A stretch of DNA of 64,000 bases from Saccharopolyspora hirsuta (GTDB lineage: Bacteria > Actinomycetota > Actinomycetes > Mycobacteriales > Pseudonocardiaceae). This document shows, one piece after another, positions 17,491 through 26,029 of this stretch. The DNA lies in NCBI RefSeq assembly GCF_008630535.1, contig NZ_VWPH01000018.1:1-64000 (forward strand), written 5' to 3'. The stretch's first letter is position 1. Each line of letters begins with the position of its first letter. The notes below the pieces were generated by a model. That model had not been told where the DNA came from. It did not search any database and saw only the letters and a list, made by a program, of their open reading frames with translations. The position numbers were made by a program, and so were the translations under genes.

Positions 17491-18414
17491 ATGCGCGTCT
17501 TCGTCACCGGCGCGTCGGGCTGGGTCGGCTCCGCCGTCGTCCCCGAGCTCGTCGCCGCTGGGCACCAGGTCATCGGCCTCGCCCGCTCGGAGGCATCGGC
17601 GGCCGCCGTCACGGCTGCGGGTGCCACGCCGATCCGCGGCACCGTCGACGATTTCCACGTGCTGCGCGACGCAGCTGCAGCGTCCGACGCCGTGATCCAC
17701 CTCGCCTTTCCTGTCGACCTCGCCCGCGCCGGGCGGATGCACGACGCCGTCGCCTCCGACGTGGCCACGATCCAGGCCCTGGGCCAGGCACTCCCCACCG
17801 GCGGCGCCATCGCAATCGCCACCGGCACTGCCGGACTCGCGCGGAACGGCGTCCCCGCCACAGAGCGAGATCGTCCCGCGGCGGACGCCCTGATCGCCGC
17901 GCGACAGCCCTCGGACGACGCTGCGCTCGCCCTCGCCGAGCGGGGTCTGCGCCCCTCGGTGCTGCGGCTGGCACCGGTCAACCACGGCGAGGGCGACAAC
18001 GGGTTCCTCCCCGCCCTCATCGGGACCGCCCGCGAGAAGGGCTTCTCGGGCTACCCCGGCGACGGGTCGGCACGCTGGTCAGCGGTGCACGTCCGGGACA
18101 CCGCCCGGCTCTTCCGCCTGGCGATCGAGACCGGGGCGACCGGGTACCTGCACGCGGTGGCCGAGGAGGGCATCCCGCTGCGCGAGATCGCCCAGGCCAT
18201 CGGTCGCCACCTCGATCTCCCGGTGCGTCCGGTGCCGATGGATCGGGTCGACGAGCACTTCGGGTTCCTCGGGATGTTCCTCAAGTCCGACACCCCGGTC
18301 TCCAGCGCCCACACCCGAGAGGTCATCGACTGGGTCCCCACCTGGCCGGGTCTGTTCGAGGAAATCGAGGAGGGCCACTACTTCGCCCCGAACGCGATCA
18401 GCAACGGCCTCTGA
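17491..18414 (+). CDS. Atypical/extended SDR, NAD-dependent epimerase/dehydratase-like
   Basis: 307 residues with the extended-SDR nucleotide-binding start VFVTGASGWVGSAVVPEL. The SAR..P..RG and AVIHLAF motifs follow, and the substrate domain includes RWSAVHVRDTARLF and GYLHAVAEEGI. The start is the ATG at 17491 after AGGGG. It probably reduces or epimerises a small carbonyl or sugar-like substrate with NAD(P)H. It is divergently paired with the TetR gene, a pairing often seen for inducible detoxification enzymes. The canonical active-site YxxxK is not evident, so it may be of the atypical SDR5 kind. Confidence 0.85.
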   Translation: MRVFVTGASGWVGSAVVPELVAAGHQVIGLARSEASAAAVTAAGATPIRGTVDDFHVLRDAAAASDAVIHLAFPVDLARAGRMHDAVASDVATIQALGQALPTGGAIAIATGTAGLARNGVPATERDRPAADALIAARQPSDDAALALAERGLRPSVLRLAPVNHGEGDNGFLPALIGTAREKGFSGYPGDGSARWSAVHVRDTARLFRLAIETGATGYLHAVAEEGIPLREIAQAIGRHLDLPVRPVPMDRVDEHFGFLGMFLKSDTPVSSAHTREVIDWVPTWPGLFEEIEEGHYFAPNAISNGL

Positions 18415-18417
18415 CGC

Positions 18418-18477
18418 CGGATTCCGCGCGAAGACGATGTCGCGCCCGCGGGTGCCGGCGATTTCGTGCGAGGTCAC
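18418..18477. repeat. Pair of degenerate 20-nt palindromes, 40 bp apart
   Basis: The segments centred on GATTCCGCGCGAAGAC (20-mer 18418-18437) and GCGATTTCGTGCGAGGTCAC (18458-18477) are decayed members of the stem-loop family. The first starts 4 bp after the SDR stop, in the convergent gap with the VOC gene. Confidence 0.6.
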
Positions 18478-18510
18478 CAGCCCCCCCGGAGGACGTCGAA
18501 GGTGCCCTCG

Positions 18511-18960
18511 TCACCGGCTTTCGTCGATGGCGGGCATCGGGGTGCCTGTGGGGTGCCAGGTTTCGAGGAAGGGTTGTTGGCGGGTGAGGTCCACCAGTTC
18601 CACTCGGGCTCCGATGGAGTCCACCCGGTGGTAGGCGAAGGCCCTGCCGTACGGGCAGCCGGAGAAGTCCTCGGGGAGGCCCAGGGATTCCAGGCGGCGG
18701 GTGCCCGCTTCGAGGTCCGTCGTCCAGTAGCCGAGGTGGTCGAAGCGGGCTCCCGCCGAGGCGTCCCAGGGGCTGCCCGGTGGGCCTTCGATCAGCTCGA
18801 TGAACGGGGCTCCGCCCGCGGTGAAGACGATGCGGTACTGCCAGTCGCCGAGGGTGCTGGTCTGCGGCTCGTGCCACTCGGCACCGGACGCGTTCTCGAG
18901 GTCGCGCATCGCTCGCTCGAGGTCGGGCACCGCGAAGCACACGTGGTAGAAGGACGTCAC
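18511..18960 (-). CDS. VOC/glyoxalase-fold protein
   Basis: About 149 residues from the GTG at 18960. It has two beta-alpha-beta-beta-beta halves, beginning FYHVCFAVPDLERAM and, in the second half, RFDHLGYWTTDLEAG. Metal-ligand-like residues are the first-half His (YHVCF), the Glu in FIELIEGP, the second-half His (DHLGYW) and the Glu in VELVDL. The family includes methylmalonyl-CoA epimerases, dioxygenases and resistance proteins, and the sequence does not choose among them. The longer open frame upstream to 19332 has no family support. It is convergent with the SDR gene at 17491. Confidence 0.78.
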   Translation of the reverse strand: MTSFYHVCFAVPDLERAMRDLENASGAEWHEPQTSTLGDWQYRIVFTAGGAPFIELIEGPPGSPWDASAGARFDHLGYWTTDLEAGTRRLESLGLPEDFSGCPYGRAFAYHRVDSIGARVELVDLTRQQPFLETWHPTGTPMPAIDESR

Positions 18961-19118
18961 CGAGATCCAATCAGCGGGGGTTCGACCGGCCGCGGGAGGG
19001 AGGTACCCCCAGAACCCTCCCTCCCGCGGTCCCACGCGCTCCCCGCTCATTAGACGTCGGGGTCGGCGTTTGGTTGCAGCCTCCTTTTCACCGTTTTTCC
19101 CACCGCCGAGAACGCTGG

Positions 19119-19382
19119 TCAGAGGCGTTCCAGGAGGCGGACGACGACCTCGTCGCCGGGCTGCTTGCCCAGCTTCTCCCGGATCGCCGCCCTCACCGGG
19201 AGCTTGTGCGTGCCGTCGCCCAGGGCCATGAAGGAGCTCTGGAACGGTTCGCCGTCGATCGTGCCGCGCACCTTCACCAGACCGCGGGTGCCGAAGTACT
19301 CCGCCGATCGCGGCCAGACCACGTAGGTCCAACCGCCCGGCTTGGGGCTCTTCCGCAGCTCGGCGGTGAACGTCTCATCCAT
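19119..19382 (-). CDS. DUF1905-family small protein
   Basis: 87 residues. The [21 protein letters not shown] core and the [21 protein letters not shown]-terminal segment match DUF1905, a small beta-barrel family often fused to or found near YdeI/OmpD-associated proteins. Its role is not known. The ATG at 19382 follows AGGAGG, a strong ribosome site that fixes the start. It is a stand-alone gene, divergent from the PheC-like gene at 19562. Confidence 0.85.
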   Translation of the reverse strand: MDETFTAELRKSPKPGGWTYVVWPRSAEYFGTRGLVKVRGTIDGEPFQSSFMALGDGTHKLPVRAAIREKLGKQPGDEVVVRLLERL

Positions 19383-19561
19383 GGCAGCCTCCTCAGCGCT
19401 GCACGGGTAGACCCGCGGGCGCGGCAGAACTAATCGGTGTCAGCCGAGCACGCCGCGGCCCACCTCCGCGCAGGACGTCGCACGGATCCCGGCGTCCGCG
19501 CACTGGATTTCGGCGGGCCGACGGGTTATGCATGTGCGGCGAAGATCGAAAGGCGGGCGTC

Positions 19562-20356
19562 ATGCGGTGGAAGCGGTTCGGGGTCGGGTTGGTCGTGGCC
19601 GGGGTCGTCGCGGTGAGCGCGTCGTGCACCCCGGCGCCGGAGCCCGCGGCCGCCGCGAACCGGCTGGACGAGGTCGTGCAGCGCGGTGAGCTGCGGGTGT
19701 GCAGCACCGGGGACTACCGGCCGTTCACCTACCGGGACCAGGCCGGGCAGTGGAGCGGCATCGACATCGACATGGCGCACGACCTGGCCGGTGAGCTCGG
19801 GGTGCGGGCCACCATCGTGCCCACCACCTGGAAGACGCTGGTCGAGGACTTCACCGCCAAGTGCGACATCGCCGTCGGCGGGGTGTCGATCACGCTGGAG
19901 CGCGCCCGGGAGGCGTTCTTCAGCCGCGCCTACGTCGTGGACGGCAAGACGCCGATCACCCGCTGCGAGAACGCCGCGCGGTTCCAGACGCTGGAGCAGA
20001 TCGACCAGCCCGGCGTCCGGGCGGTGGTCAACCCCGGCGGCACCAACGAGAAGTTCGCCCGGGCCAACCTCAAGCGGGCCACCATCGTCGACCACCCGGA
20101 CAACAACACGATCTTCCAGCAGATCATCGACGGCGAGGCCGACCTGATGATGACCGACGCCGCCGAGACCCGCTGGCAGGCCAAGCAGCACCCCGAGCTG
20201 TGCTCGGTGCACCCCGACCAGCCGTTCACCTTCAGCGAGAAGGCCTACCTGCTGCCGAAGGGCGACGTGGTGTTCCAGCAGTACGTCGACCAGTGGCTCA
20301 ACCTCGCGATGCACGACGGCACCTACGCGCGGATCTCCGAGCCCTGGATCGGCTGA
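19562..20356 (+). CDS. Periplasmic-binding-fold lipoprotein, cyclohexadienyl dehydratase (PheC)-like
   Basis: 264 residues. The signal peptide ends in a lipobox-like VSASC. The mature part is a type 2 solute-binding fold (SBP_bac_3). The start RLDEVVQRGELRVCSTGDYR and GIDIDMAHDLAGELGV resemble secreted cyclohexadienyl dehydratases, which convert arogenate/prephenate. FTAKCDIAVGGVSITLERA and EADLMMTDAAETRWQ are also typical. No ABC permease or ATPase gene adjoins, which favours an enzyme or orphan receptor over a transporter subunit. The ATG at 19562 is used; a GTG-like start 10 codons upstream would only lengthen the leader. Confidence 0.8.
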   Translation: MRWKRFGVGLVVAGVVAVSASCTPAPEPAAAANRLDEVVQRGELRVCSTGDYRPFTYRDQAGQWSGIDIDMAHDLAGELGVRATIVPTTWKTLVEDFTAKCDIAVGGVSITLERAREAFFSRAYVVDGKTPITRCENAARFQTLEQIDQPGVRAVVNPGGTNEKFARANLKRATIVDHPDNNTIFQQIIDGEADLMMTDAAETRWQAKQHPELCSVHPDQPFTFSEKAYLLPKGDVVFQQYVDQWLNLAMHDGTYARISEPWIG

Positions 20357-20360
20357 CCGC

Positions 20361-20789
20361 TCAGGCGCGCCGGGTGGCCGCCTGCTCGACCAGGCCCAGC
20401 TGGGCCAGCAGGGTCAGCTGGTCGTAGTAGACCTCGCCGCCGATGACCCGGCCGTGCTCGTCGTAGCGCAGCGTCTCGCAGAACGCCATGTCCATCTGGC
20501 GACCGGTCGGCTCGTGCTTGCCGAGCGGGCCGTCGTTCTCGCCGCGGCCGTGGAAGTAGGCCACCGAGAAGCCGGGGCCGTCGACGTAGGACGCGCCGAT
20601 CACGCGCGCGTCCGAGAACGCGCTGATCCACTCCCCCAGCCACTCCTTGAACTGGGCCAGCGTGTGCATGGTGCCGCGGCGGGGGTGGTCGATGTAGGCG
20701 AACTCGGCGCCGACGTGGTGGTCCATCTCGTCGAGCTGGCGCTCGTTGAACAGCTCGTGCAGCTTGCGGTGGGTGTCCTGGTTGCGCAT
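20361..20789 (-). CDS. SnoaL-like (NTF2-fold) protein
   Basis: 142 residues from the ATG at 20789, which has GGAGGG just upstream. The NTF2/SnoaL pattern is [20 protein letters not shown], a [14 protein letters not shown] helix, and a C-terminal [17 protein letters not shown] sheet. Members are polyketide cyclases, ketosteroid isomerase-like enzymes or ligand-binding proteins. Nothing nearby suggests a polyketide pathway. It is convergent with the PheC-like gene (4 bp between stops) and divergent from panB. Confidence 0.8.
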   Translation of the reverse strand: MRNQDTHRKLHELFNERQLDEMDHHVGAEFAYIDHPRRGTMHTLAQFKEWLGEWISAFSDARVIGASYVDGPGFSVAYFHGRGENDGPLGKHEPTGRQMDMAFCETLRYDEHGRVIGGEVYYDQLTLLAQLGLVEQAATRRA

Positions 20790-20980
20790 CGCCGATCCCT
20801 CCCGCCCCCGCATGCTCCGCCCGCACCGCTGGAGCGGGCCAGGGGCGAAAGGCTCCCGGTGTGACGTTGCTCCGCCAGGTCTCGGCGCGGCCGCCGGAGC
20901 GTGCGACGCTTTCCGGTGCAACCATCCGCAACTACCCGGGGACCTGCCGAGCAGGCCTCGAGGGAACAGGACGGTCAACG

Positions 20981-21835
20981 ATGACTGCTGCCCAGAACCA
21001 GGGCGAAACAGCTGCCCCGTACGGCTCGACCCCCACCAAGCGGCGGGTCCGCATCCACCACCTGCAGCAGCTGAAGGAGCGCGGCGAACCCTGGCCGATG
21101 CTCACCTCCTACGACATGTACACCGCGCGGATCTTCGACCAGGCCGGGATCCCGGTGCTGCTGGTCGGCGACTCGGCGGCCAACAACGTCTACGGCTACG
21201 AGTCCTCGCTGCCGGTGACCGTGGACGAGCTGCTGCCGCTGGTGCGCGCCGTGACCCGCTCCGCCGAGCGCGCGCTGGTGGTGGCCGACCTGCCGTTCGG
21301 CTCCTACCAGGCCTCGCCGGAGCAGGCGCTGGCCACCGCGACGCGGTTCATGAAGGAGGGCCGCGCGCACGCGGTCAAGCTGGAGGGCGGGCGGCGCTAC
21401 GCCCCGCAGATCGAGGCGCTGGTCTCGGCCGGTATCCCGGTGATGGCGCACATCGGCTTCACCCCGCAGAGCGAGCACGGCCTCGGCGGGTACCGGGTGC
21501 AGGGCCGCGGCGACGCGGCCGAGGAGCTGCTGGCCGACGCGCTGGCGGTGCAGGAGGCCGGTGCGTTCGCCGTGGTGCTGGAGATGGTGACCGCGGAGGC
21601 GGCCAAGCAGGTCACCGGCGAGCTGCGCATCCCGACGGTCGGCATCGGCGCCGGGCCGGACTGCGACGCGCAGGTGCTGGTGTGGACCGACATGTCGGGC
21701 ATGAACACCGGCCGCACGGCGCGCTTCGTCAAGCGCTACGCCGACGTGGGCGGCATCCTCGCCGACGCGGCCACCCGCTTCGCCGAGGACGTCCGCGGCC
21801 GCGCCTTCCCCGCCGCGGAGCACTCCTTCCGCTGA
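20981..21835 (+). CDS. panB: 3-methyl-2-oxobutanoate hydroxymethyltransferase
   Basis: 284 residues. PanB transfers a hydroxymethyl group from 5,10-methylene-THF to ketoisovalerate, the first step of pantothenate and CoA synthesis. The signatures are [33 protein letters not shown] with the Mg2+-binding Asp, [28 protein letters not shown] and [18 protein letters not shown]. The length is normal for the family. The ATG at 20981 is chosen; the upstream open frame to 20861 has no family match. A strong hairpin follows the stop. Its position near glnA2 and a CaeA-type hydrolase parallels mycobacteria. Confidence 0.96.
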   Translation: MTAAQNQGETAAPYGSTPTKRRVRIHHLQQLKERGEPWPMLTSYDMYTARIFDQAGIPVLLVGDSAANNVYGYESSLPVTVDELLPLVRAVTRSAERALVVADLPFGSYQASPEQALATATRFMKEGRAHAVKLEGGRRYAPQIEALVSAGIPVMAHIGFTPQSEHGLGGYRVQGRGDAAEELLADALAVQEAGAFAVVLEMVTAEAAKQVTGELRIPTVGIGAGPDCDAQVLVWTDMSGMNTGRTARFVKRYADVGGILADAATRFAEDVRGRAFPAAEHSFR

Positions 21836-21843
21836 CCGGGCGG

Positions 21844-21870
21844 CGGGGGCTCCCGCTCCGGGAGCCCCCG
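21844..21870 (+). terminator. Terminator after panB
   Basis: Perfect 11-bp stem CGGGGGCTCCC / GGGAGCCCCCG with a 5-nt loop, starting 9 bp after the panB stop codon. Confidence 0.8.
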
Positions 21871-21916
21871 CAATCGCGGTCAGAACCCGGCCGCGATCGA
21901 CCGTAGCGTTCCGGGC

Positions 21917-22801
21917 ATGCAACACGAACCCAGGAAGATCGTCGTCACCACGCCCACCGGACACGTGGGCTCGCGAGTCGTGCAGCTGCTCCTGCAAGCG
22001 GGCGTGCGCCCGACGCTGCTGCTGCGAGCGCCGGAGAAGCTCGACGCGGCCACGCGCGACCGGGTGGACGTCGTGCAGTGCGATCAGGGAGATGCGGACG
22101 CCGTCGTCCGCGCGACGCGGGGCGCTGACTGCCTCTTCTGGGTGGACCCGCCCACGGCGGACGACGACCCGGCCGCCGGTTATGCCCGCATGGGCGCCAA
22201 CGCAGCGCGGGCAGTTCGGGAGAACGACATCCCCCGCACCGTGTTCCTCAGCAGCATCGGCGCGGAGAAGCGCCACGGCGCCGGGGAGATCGACGGGCTG
22301 GCCAGGACCGAGGAGATGCTGAACGCCACCGGGGCCAGCGTGCTGCACCTGCGCTGCGGCTACTTCTTCACCAACCTGCTCATGGACCTCGCGGACCTGC
22401 GCAGCGGCGTGCTCCGCACCCCGTGGCCCCTCGACTTCTCGATGCCCTGGGTCGATCCCCGCGACATCGGCGAGGTCGCGGCCGCGAGACTGCTCTCGGA
22501 CAGCTGGTCGGGCGCCGGTGTGCAGGCCGTGCACGGTCCGGAGGACCTGACGTTCTCGCGGGTGGCCGAGATCGTGAGCCGGGCCGTGGGGAACGAGGTG
22601 CGCGCTGTGCGGATCTCCGACGACGAGTTCCGCGCCGCACTGCGCTCAGCTGGTCTGAGCAGCGGGCAGGTCGAGGGCATCGTCGGCATGTCGGTCGGGC
22701 AGCGCGACGGCTTCACCCCCGAGGACGAGCGCAGCATCCTCACCACCACACCGACCACGCTCGCGGCCTGGGCGTACGCGCACCTCCGGCCCGCGCTCTG
22801 A
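21917..22801 (+). CDS. NmrA-like NAD(P)-binding protein
   Basis: 294 residues with an atypical SDR Rossmann start (KIVVTTPTGHVGSRVVQLLL), RAPEKLD in the position of the NADP-ribose loop, and a TVFLSSIGAEK strand. The substrate half contains LHLRCGYFFTNLLMD and MPWVDPRDIGEVAA. Relatives are NmrA-type redox sensors and quinone oxidoreductases of the QOR2 class. The active-site Tyr/Lys pair is not obvious, fitting a sensor or a non-canonical reductase. It is transcribed alone after the panB terminator. Confidence 0.83.
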   Translation: MQHEPRKIVVTTPTGHVGSRVVQLLLQAGVRPTLLLRAPEKLDAATRDRVDVVQCDQGDADAVVRATRGADCLFWVDPPTADDDPAAGYARMGANAARAVRENDIPRTVFLSSIGAEKRHGAGEIDGLARTEEMLNATGASVLHLRCGYFFTNLLMDLADLRSGVLRTPWPLDFSMPWVDPRDIGEVAAARLLSDSWSGAGVQAVHGPEDLTFSRVAEIVSRAVGNEVRAVRISDDEFRAALRSAGLSSGQVEGIVGMSVGQRDGFTPEDERSILTTTPTTLAAWAYAHLRPAL

Positions 22802-22852
22802 AAACCGGTGAGGCGGCGGGACCACGTCCGACTTCCGCGCCTCAACCGCAGG

Positions 22853-23036
22853 CCAACCGCGCCCACGGTTCCCCGGTGGTTCGGTGGACCGCTTCGAGCT
22901 GCTCCAGGACCTCGTCCAACCGCCCGGGATCCGCGATGTACCCCAGCGCTCCCCGGCAGCGGCTCCACCATCCCCAGCTGCTCGCGACCGTCGAAGACCC
23001 GCAGGTGCCAGCGCCCCAGCCCGGTCGAGAACGGCC
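22853..23036 (-). pseudogene. Gene remnant of unknown family
   Basis: On the minus strand two adjacent frames give protein-like pieces: GRWHLRVFDGREQLGMVEPL, then YIADPGRLDEVLEQLEAVHR followed by a stop near 22853. Together they look like the frameshifted tail of a small protein whose start is gone. I do not recognise the family. It lies just downstream of the glutathionyl-hydroquinone reductase-like gene. Confidence 0.4.
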
Positions 23037-23037
23037 G

Positions 23038-24015
23038 CTAGGCGGGCGGGGTGCCGTCGCCGAAGGGCCTGCCGCCCAGGGATTCCCGGCCGTGCGGGGT
23101 GCGCCAGCCGGACAGGTCCGGGCCGGCCGGGACGATGCCGGTCGGGTTGATCTGGTGGTGGGTGGCGTAGTAGTGCCGCTTGATGTGGTCGAAGTCGACC
23201 GTGTCGCCGAAGCCCGGGGTCTGGAACAGGTCGCGGGCGTAGGCCCACAGCACCGGCAGCTCGGTCAGCTTCTGCCGGTTGCACTTGAAGTGGCCGTGGT
23301 AGACCGCGTCGAACCGGACCAGCGTGGTGAACAGCCGGACGTCGGCCTCGGTGATCGTGTCGCCGACGAGGTAGCGCTGGTCGGCCAGCCGCTCGGACAA
23401 CCGGTCCAGGCGGGCGAAGAGCCGCTCGAAGGCCTCCTCGTAGGCCTGCTGCGAGGTGGCGAAGCCGCAGCGGTACACGCCGTTGTTGACGTCGGCGTAC
23501 ACCTCGGCGTTGACCTCGTCGATCTCCGCGCGCAGGTGCTCGGGGTAGAGCTGCGGGGCGCCCTCGCGGTGGTGCGCGGCCCACTGGGTGGACAGGTCGA
23601 GGGTGATCTGCGGGTAGTCGTTGGTGACGACCTTGCGCTCGGCGACGTCCAGGATCGCCGGGACCGTGTACCGCCCGGCGAACTCCGGGTCGGCGGCCAG
23701 GTACGCCTCGGACAGGTGGGAGATCCCGGTGACCGGGTCGCGGCCGTCCGGGTCGAGGCCGAACCGCCAGCCCGCCTCGTCCCGGATCGGGTCCACCACG
23801 CCCAGCGACAGCACGTCCTCCAACCCCAGCAACCGGCGCACGATCACCGACCGGTGCGCCCACGGGCAGGCCAGGCTCACCACCAGCCGGTACCGGCCCG
23901 GCTCCACCGGCCACCCGGAGGAGCCGTCGGCGGTGATCCGGTCGGTGAACCGGTTCGCCTGCCGCACCCACTCGCCGCGCTTCGACGTCTCCGCCCCGAA
24001 CTGCGCCTCAGCCAT
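23038..24015 (-). CDS. Glutathionyl-hydroquinone reductase-like (GST fold) protein
   Basis: 325 residues of the Xi-class GST / S-glutathionyl-hydroquinone reductase family. The catalytic Cys is in CPWAHR near residue 50. The FQTPGFGDTVDFDHIKRHYY and HQINPTGIVP motifs near the C-terminus are diagnostic, as is NDYPQITLDLSTQW. Actinobacteria make mycothiol rather than glutathione, so the physiological thiol is probably mycothiol (inference). It would reduce thiol-conjugated hydroquinones. A single-gene unit, divergent from the membrane protein gene at 24097. Confidence 0.9.
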   Translation of the reverse strand: MAEAQFGAETSKRGEWVRQANRFTDRITADGSSGWPVEPGRYRLVVSLACPWAHRSVIVRRLLGLEDVLSLGVVDPIRDEAGWRFGLDPDGRDPVTGISHLSEAYLAADPEFAGRYTVPAILDVAERKVVTNDYPQITLDLSTQWAAHHREGAPQLYPEHLRAEIDEVNAEVYADVNNGVYRCGFATSQQAYEEAFERLFARLDRLSERLADQRYLVGDTITEADVRLFTTLVRFDAVYHGHFKCNRQKLTELPVLWAYARDLFQTPGFGDTVDFDHIKRHYYATHHQINPTGIVPAGPDLSGWRTPHGRESLGGRPFGDGTPPA

Positions 24016-24096
24016 GCCGCCACCCTAGGCCCGCGCGCCGCCGTTCGTCCGGATTCCCGGCTAGCGGGATGGTGGGGGCGTCCCTAGCCTCCGGTC

Positions 24097-24684
24097 ATGG
24101 TGGTGCAGCGACTGCAGGCGGTTGCGCTCCTGCTGGGACCGGTGGTCTTCGCGATCTCGCCGTTCTTCTGGATCGACGGCCACTACGGGGTCACCGGCGG
24201 CGCGCTGATCGCGCTGTCCGCGGTGCCGTGGGTGTACGGGCTGATCGGCGAGTACGAGCGGCTGCGCGAGCGCCTGCCCACCCTGGCCGGGCTGTGGTTG
24301 TTGCTGCTGCTGATCGGGATGTTCGGCAGCATCGCCTTCGGGCTGCAGGGGTTCTTCGAAGGGGTTTTCGGCATCACCGGGCGGGCTTCGCTGGCGGCGT
24401 TCGAGGACTACCCGCCGCACAGCCTGTTCGTGCTGCTGCTGCCGGGGCCGGGCTTCCCGCTGGCGCTGCTGGCCTTCGGCGCGATGCTCGGGTGGACCCG
24501 GTTGGCACCGCGCTGGGTCTCGGTCCTGATCTGCCTCGCCGCGATCTTCTTCCCGCTGGCCCGGGTCCTCCGCGTCGACTGGATCGCCTACCTCGCCGAC
24601 CTGCTGATGGTGGTGGCGTTCGGCCTCCTCGCGTGGCGCGCGTGGCAGCGGCGTGACCTTCCCGGCGGGGCCGCGGCGGCTTAG
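24097..24684 (+). CDS. Small multi-span membrane protein, unknown
   Basis: 195 residues with about six hydrophobic segments, the first starting near residue 5. Short charged loops include YERLRERLP, and the tail is basic (RAWQRRDLP). I do not recognise a family. The reading frame, the ATG start and the membrane pattern support a real gene. Its stop lies 10 bp before the SDR start at 24695, so the two are probably co-transcribed. Confidence 0.7.
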   Translation: MVVQRLQAVALLLGPVVFAISPFFWIDGHYGVTGGALIALSAVPWVYGLIGEYERLRERLPTLAGLWLLLLLIGMFGSIAFGLQGFFEGVFGITGRASLAAFEDYPPHSLFVLLLPGPGFPLALLAFGAMLGWTRLAPRWVSVLICLAAIFFPLARVLRVDWIAYLADLLMVVAFGLLAWRAWQRRDLPGGAAAA

Positions 24685-24694
24685 GGTGCCGGGC

Positions 24695-25441
24695 ATGGAT
24701 CTGGATCTCTCCGGGCGCTGCTTCATCGTCACCGGCGCCAGCAAGGGGCTCGGCTTCGCCACCGCCCGGGCGCTGGTCGACGAGGGCGCCAACGTCGTCG
24801 TCTCGTCCTCGTCGGAGGAGAACACCGCCGCTGCGGTCGCCGCGCTCGGCGACCGGGCCCGCGGGCTCGCCGCCGACCTGACCGACCCCACCGCGCCACG
24901 TCGGTTGATCGACTGCGCGCGGGAGCAGTTCGGGCGGCTGGACGGGCTCTTCGTCAGCCACGGCGGGCCGCCCGCCGGGATGCCGAGCGGGCTCGACGAC
25001 GACACGCTGCGCCGCGGCCTGGAGATCGCCACCATCGCGCCGATCCGGATGGCCCGCGACGTCGCCGCCGAGCTCGGCGACGGCGGCTCGGTCGTGGTCC
25101 TGACCTCCACCTCGGGGGCGGAGCCGCTGACCGGCCTGGCCAGCTCGAACGTCGCCCGCCCGGCCACCCAGGGCTTCGTCAAGGACCTGGCCAACGAGGT
25201 CGGCCCGCGCGGCGTCCGGGTGAACGCCCTGCTGCCGGGCCGCTTCGACACCGAACGCGCCCGCGAACTCGTCGCGGGCAACCCGAAGGCCCAGGAAGCC
25301 GCCGAGCAGGCGGCGGCGCTGCGCCGCTCCGGCGACCCGTCCGAACTCGCGGACGTCGCGGTCTTCCTGCTCTCGCCCCGGGCCTCCTACGTCACCGGAG
25401 CGGCCTGGACGGTGGACGGCGGCCGCCGCGCCGAGATGTGA
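24695..25441 (+). CDS. Classical SDR with a non-canonical active site
   Basis: 248 residues. Cofactor-binding motifs are intact: FIVTGASKGLGFATARAL, AADLTD and VSHGG. The C-terminal pattern GVRVNALLPGRFDT, then SYVTGAAWTVDGG, is typical of 3-oxoacyl-ACP reductase-like SDRs. The usual YxxxK active site is replaced by SSNVARPATQGFVK, with SN and R at the Tyr/Lys positions. A subgroup of SDRs shares this feature, and its chemistry is uncertain. It probably shares a transcript with the upstream membrane protein. Confidence 0.88.
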   Translation: MDLDLSGRCFIVTGASKGLGFATARALVDEGANVVVSSSSEENTAAAVAALGDRARGLAADLTDPTAPRRLIDCAREQFGRLDGLFVSHGGPPAGMPSGLDDDTLRRGLEIATIAPIRMARDVAAELGDGGSVVVLTSTSGAEPLTGLASSNVARPATQGFVKDLANEVGPRGVRVNALLPGRFDTERARELVAGNPKAQEAAEQAAALRRSGDPSELADVAVFLLSPRASYVTGAAWTVDGGRRAEM

Positions 25442-25469
25442 CCGCCCGCTCCGCGGTGGTGCGGCCCGC

Positions 25470-25895
25470 TCAGCCCGCGCGCTTGGCGAGGACGTCGGCG
25501 TGGCAGGGCTTCGGCGCGCACCAGCAGCCCAGGGCCCGGCCGGACAGCTCACCGCCGCGGAGCTTCGCCAGCAGGTTCGGCTGCTCGTCGAGCCACTGCT
25601 CGTAGTGCCGCACCATCGCCTCGCGGTCGACCTTGGCCTCCTTGAGGAAGGGGCTGGCGAACTCCGACTCCGGCCAGGAGTGCCGCGGCCCGGAGTGCCC
25701 CACGTAGGTCAGCAGGCCGGACTCCTCCAGCCACGGCACCAGGTGCTTGTGCGGGCCGCCCTTGCGGACGTTGACCACCACGGTGTGGCCGTCGAGCAGG
25801 GCGTCGGCCCGCTCCCGCTCGTCGTCGCTCCAGGAACTCGCTTCCTCCGGCAGCACCGCCACCACCTCCGCCGCCCAGGGTGCCGCCGCGACCAA
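25470..25895 (-). CDS. DUF4326 protein
   Basis: About 141 residues. The C-terminal half carries the DUF4326 pattern: VVVNVRKGG, ASPF with following lysines, then a cysteine cluster GCWCAPKPCHADVLA at the end. The domain is found in phage and bacterial genes and has no assigned function; the cysteines suggest metal binding. The start is uncertain. The open frame begins with a TTG at 25895, and internal GTG codons near 25860 would also leave the domain whole. It is convergent with the SDR at 24695. Two palindromic stem-loops lie between its start and the npdG stop. Confidence 0.75.
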   Translation of the reverse strand: MVAAAPWAAEVVAVLPEEASSWSDDERERADALLDGHTVVVNVRKGGPHKHLVPWLEESGLLTYVGHSGPRHSWPESEFASPFLKEAKVDREAMVRHYEQWLDEQPNLLAKLRGGELSGRALGCWCAPKPCHADVLAKRAG

Positions 25896-25924
25896 CCCCC
25901 GACAACGCCGTCACCCGGGAGCGC

Positions 25925-25982
25925 GCAATTTCGCACGAAATCGCCGTTCACCCGGGTGACGGTCAATTTCGCGCGAAATCGG
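25925..25982. repeat. Pair of 20-nt palindromic stem-loops, 38 bp apart
   Basis: GCAATTTCGCACGAAATCGC (25925-25944) and TCAATTTCGCGCGAAATCGG (25963-25982). The loop tetranucleotide here is GCAC or GCGC, whereas other copies have AGTT or GATT, so the stem is kept while the loop varies. They lie between npdG and the DUF4326 gene. Confidence 0.8.
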
Positions 25983-26029
25983 CACCACCCGCTCCCGGGT
26001 GCCGAGGATGCGGGAGCCGCTCGGAGTCG

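Noticed and set aside
16498-18414. A single 638-residue MerR-epimerase fusion
   Set aside because: Only the first 45 and last 307 residues look like protein. Between them the sequence is antisense to a good TetR gene, and the SDR has its own start at 17491.
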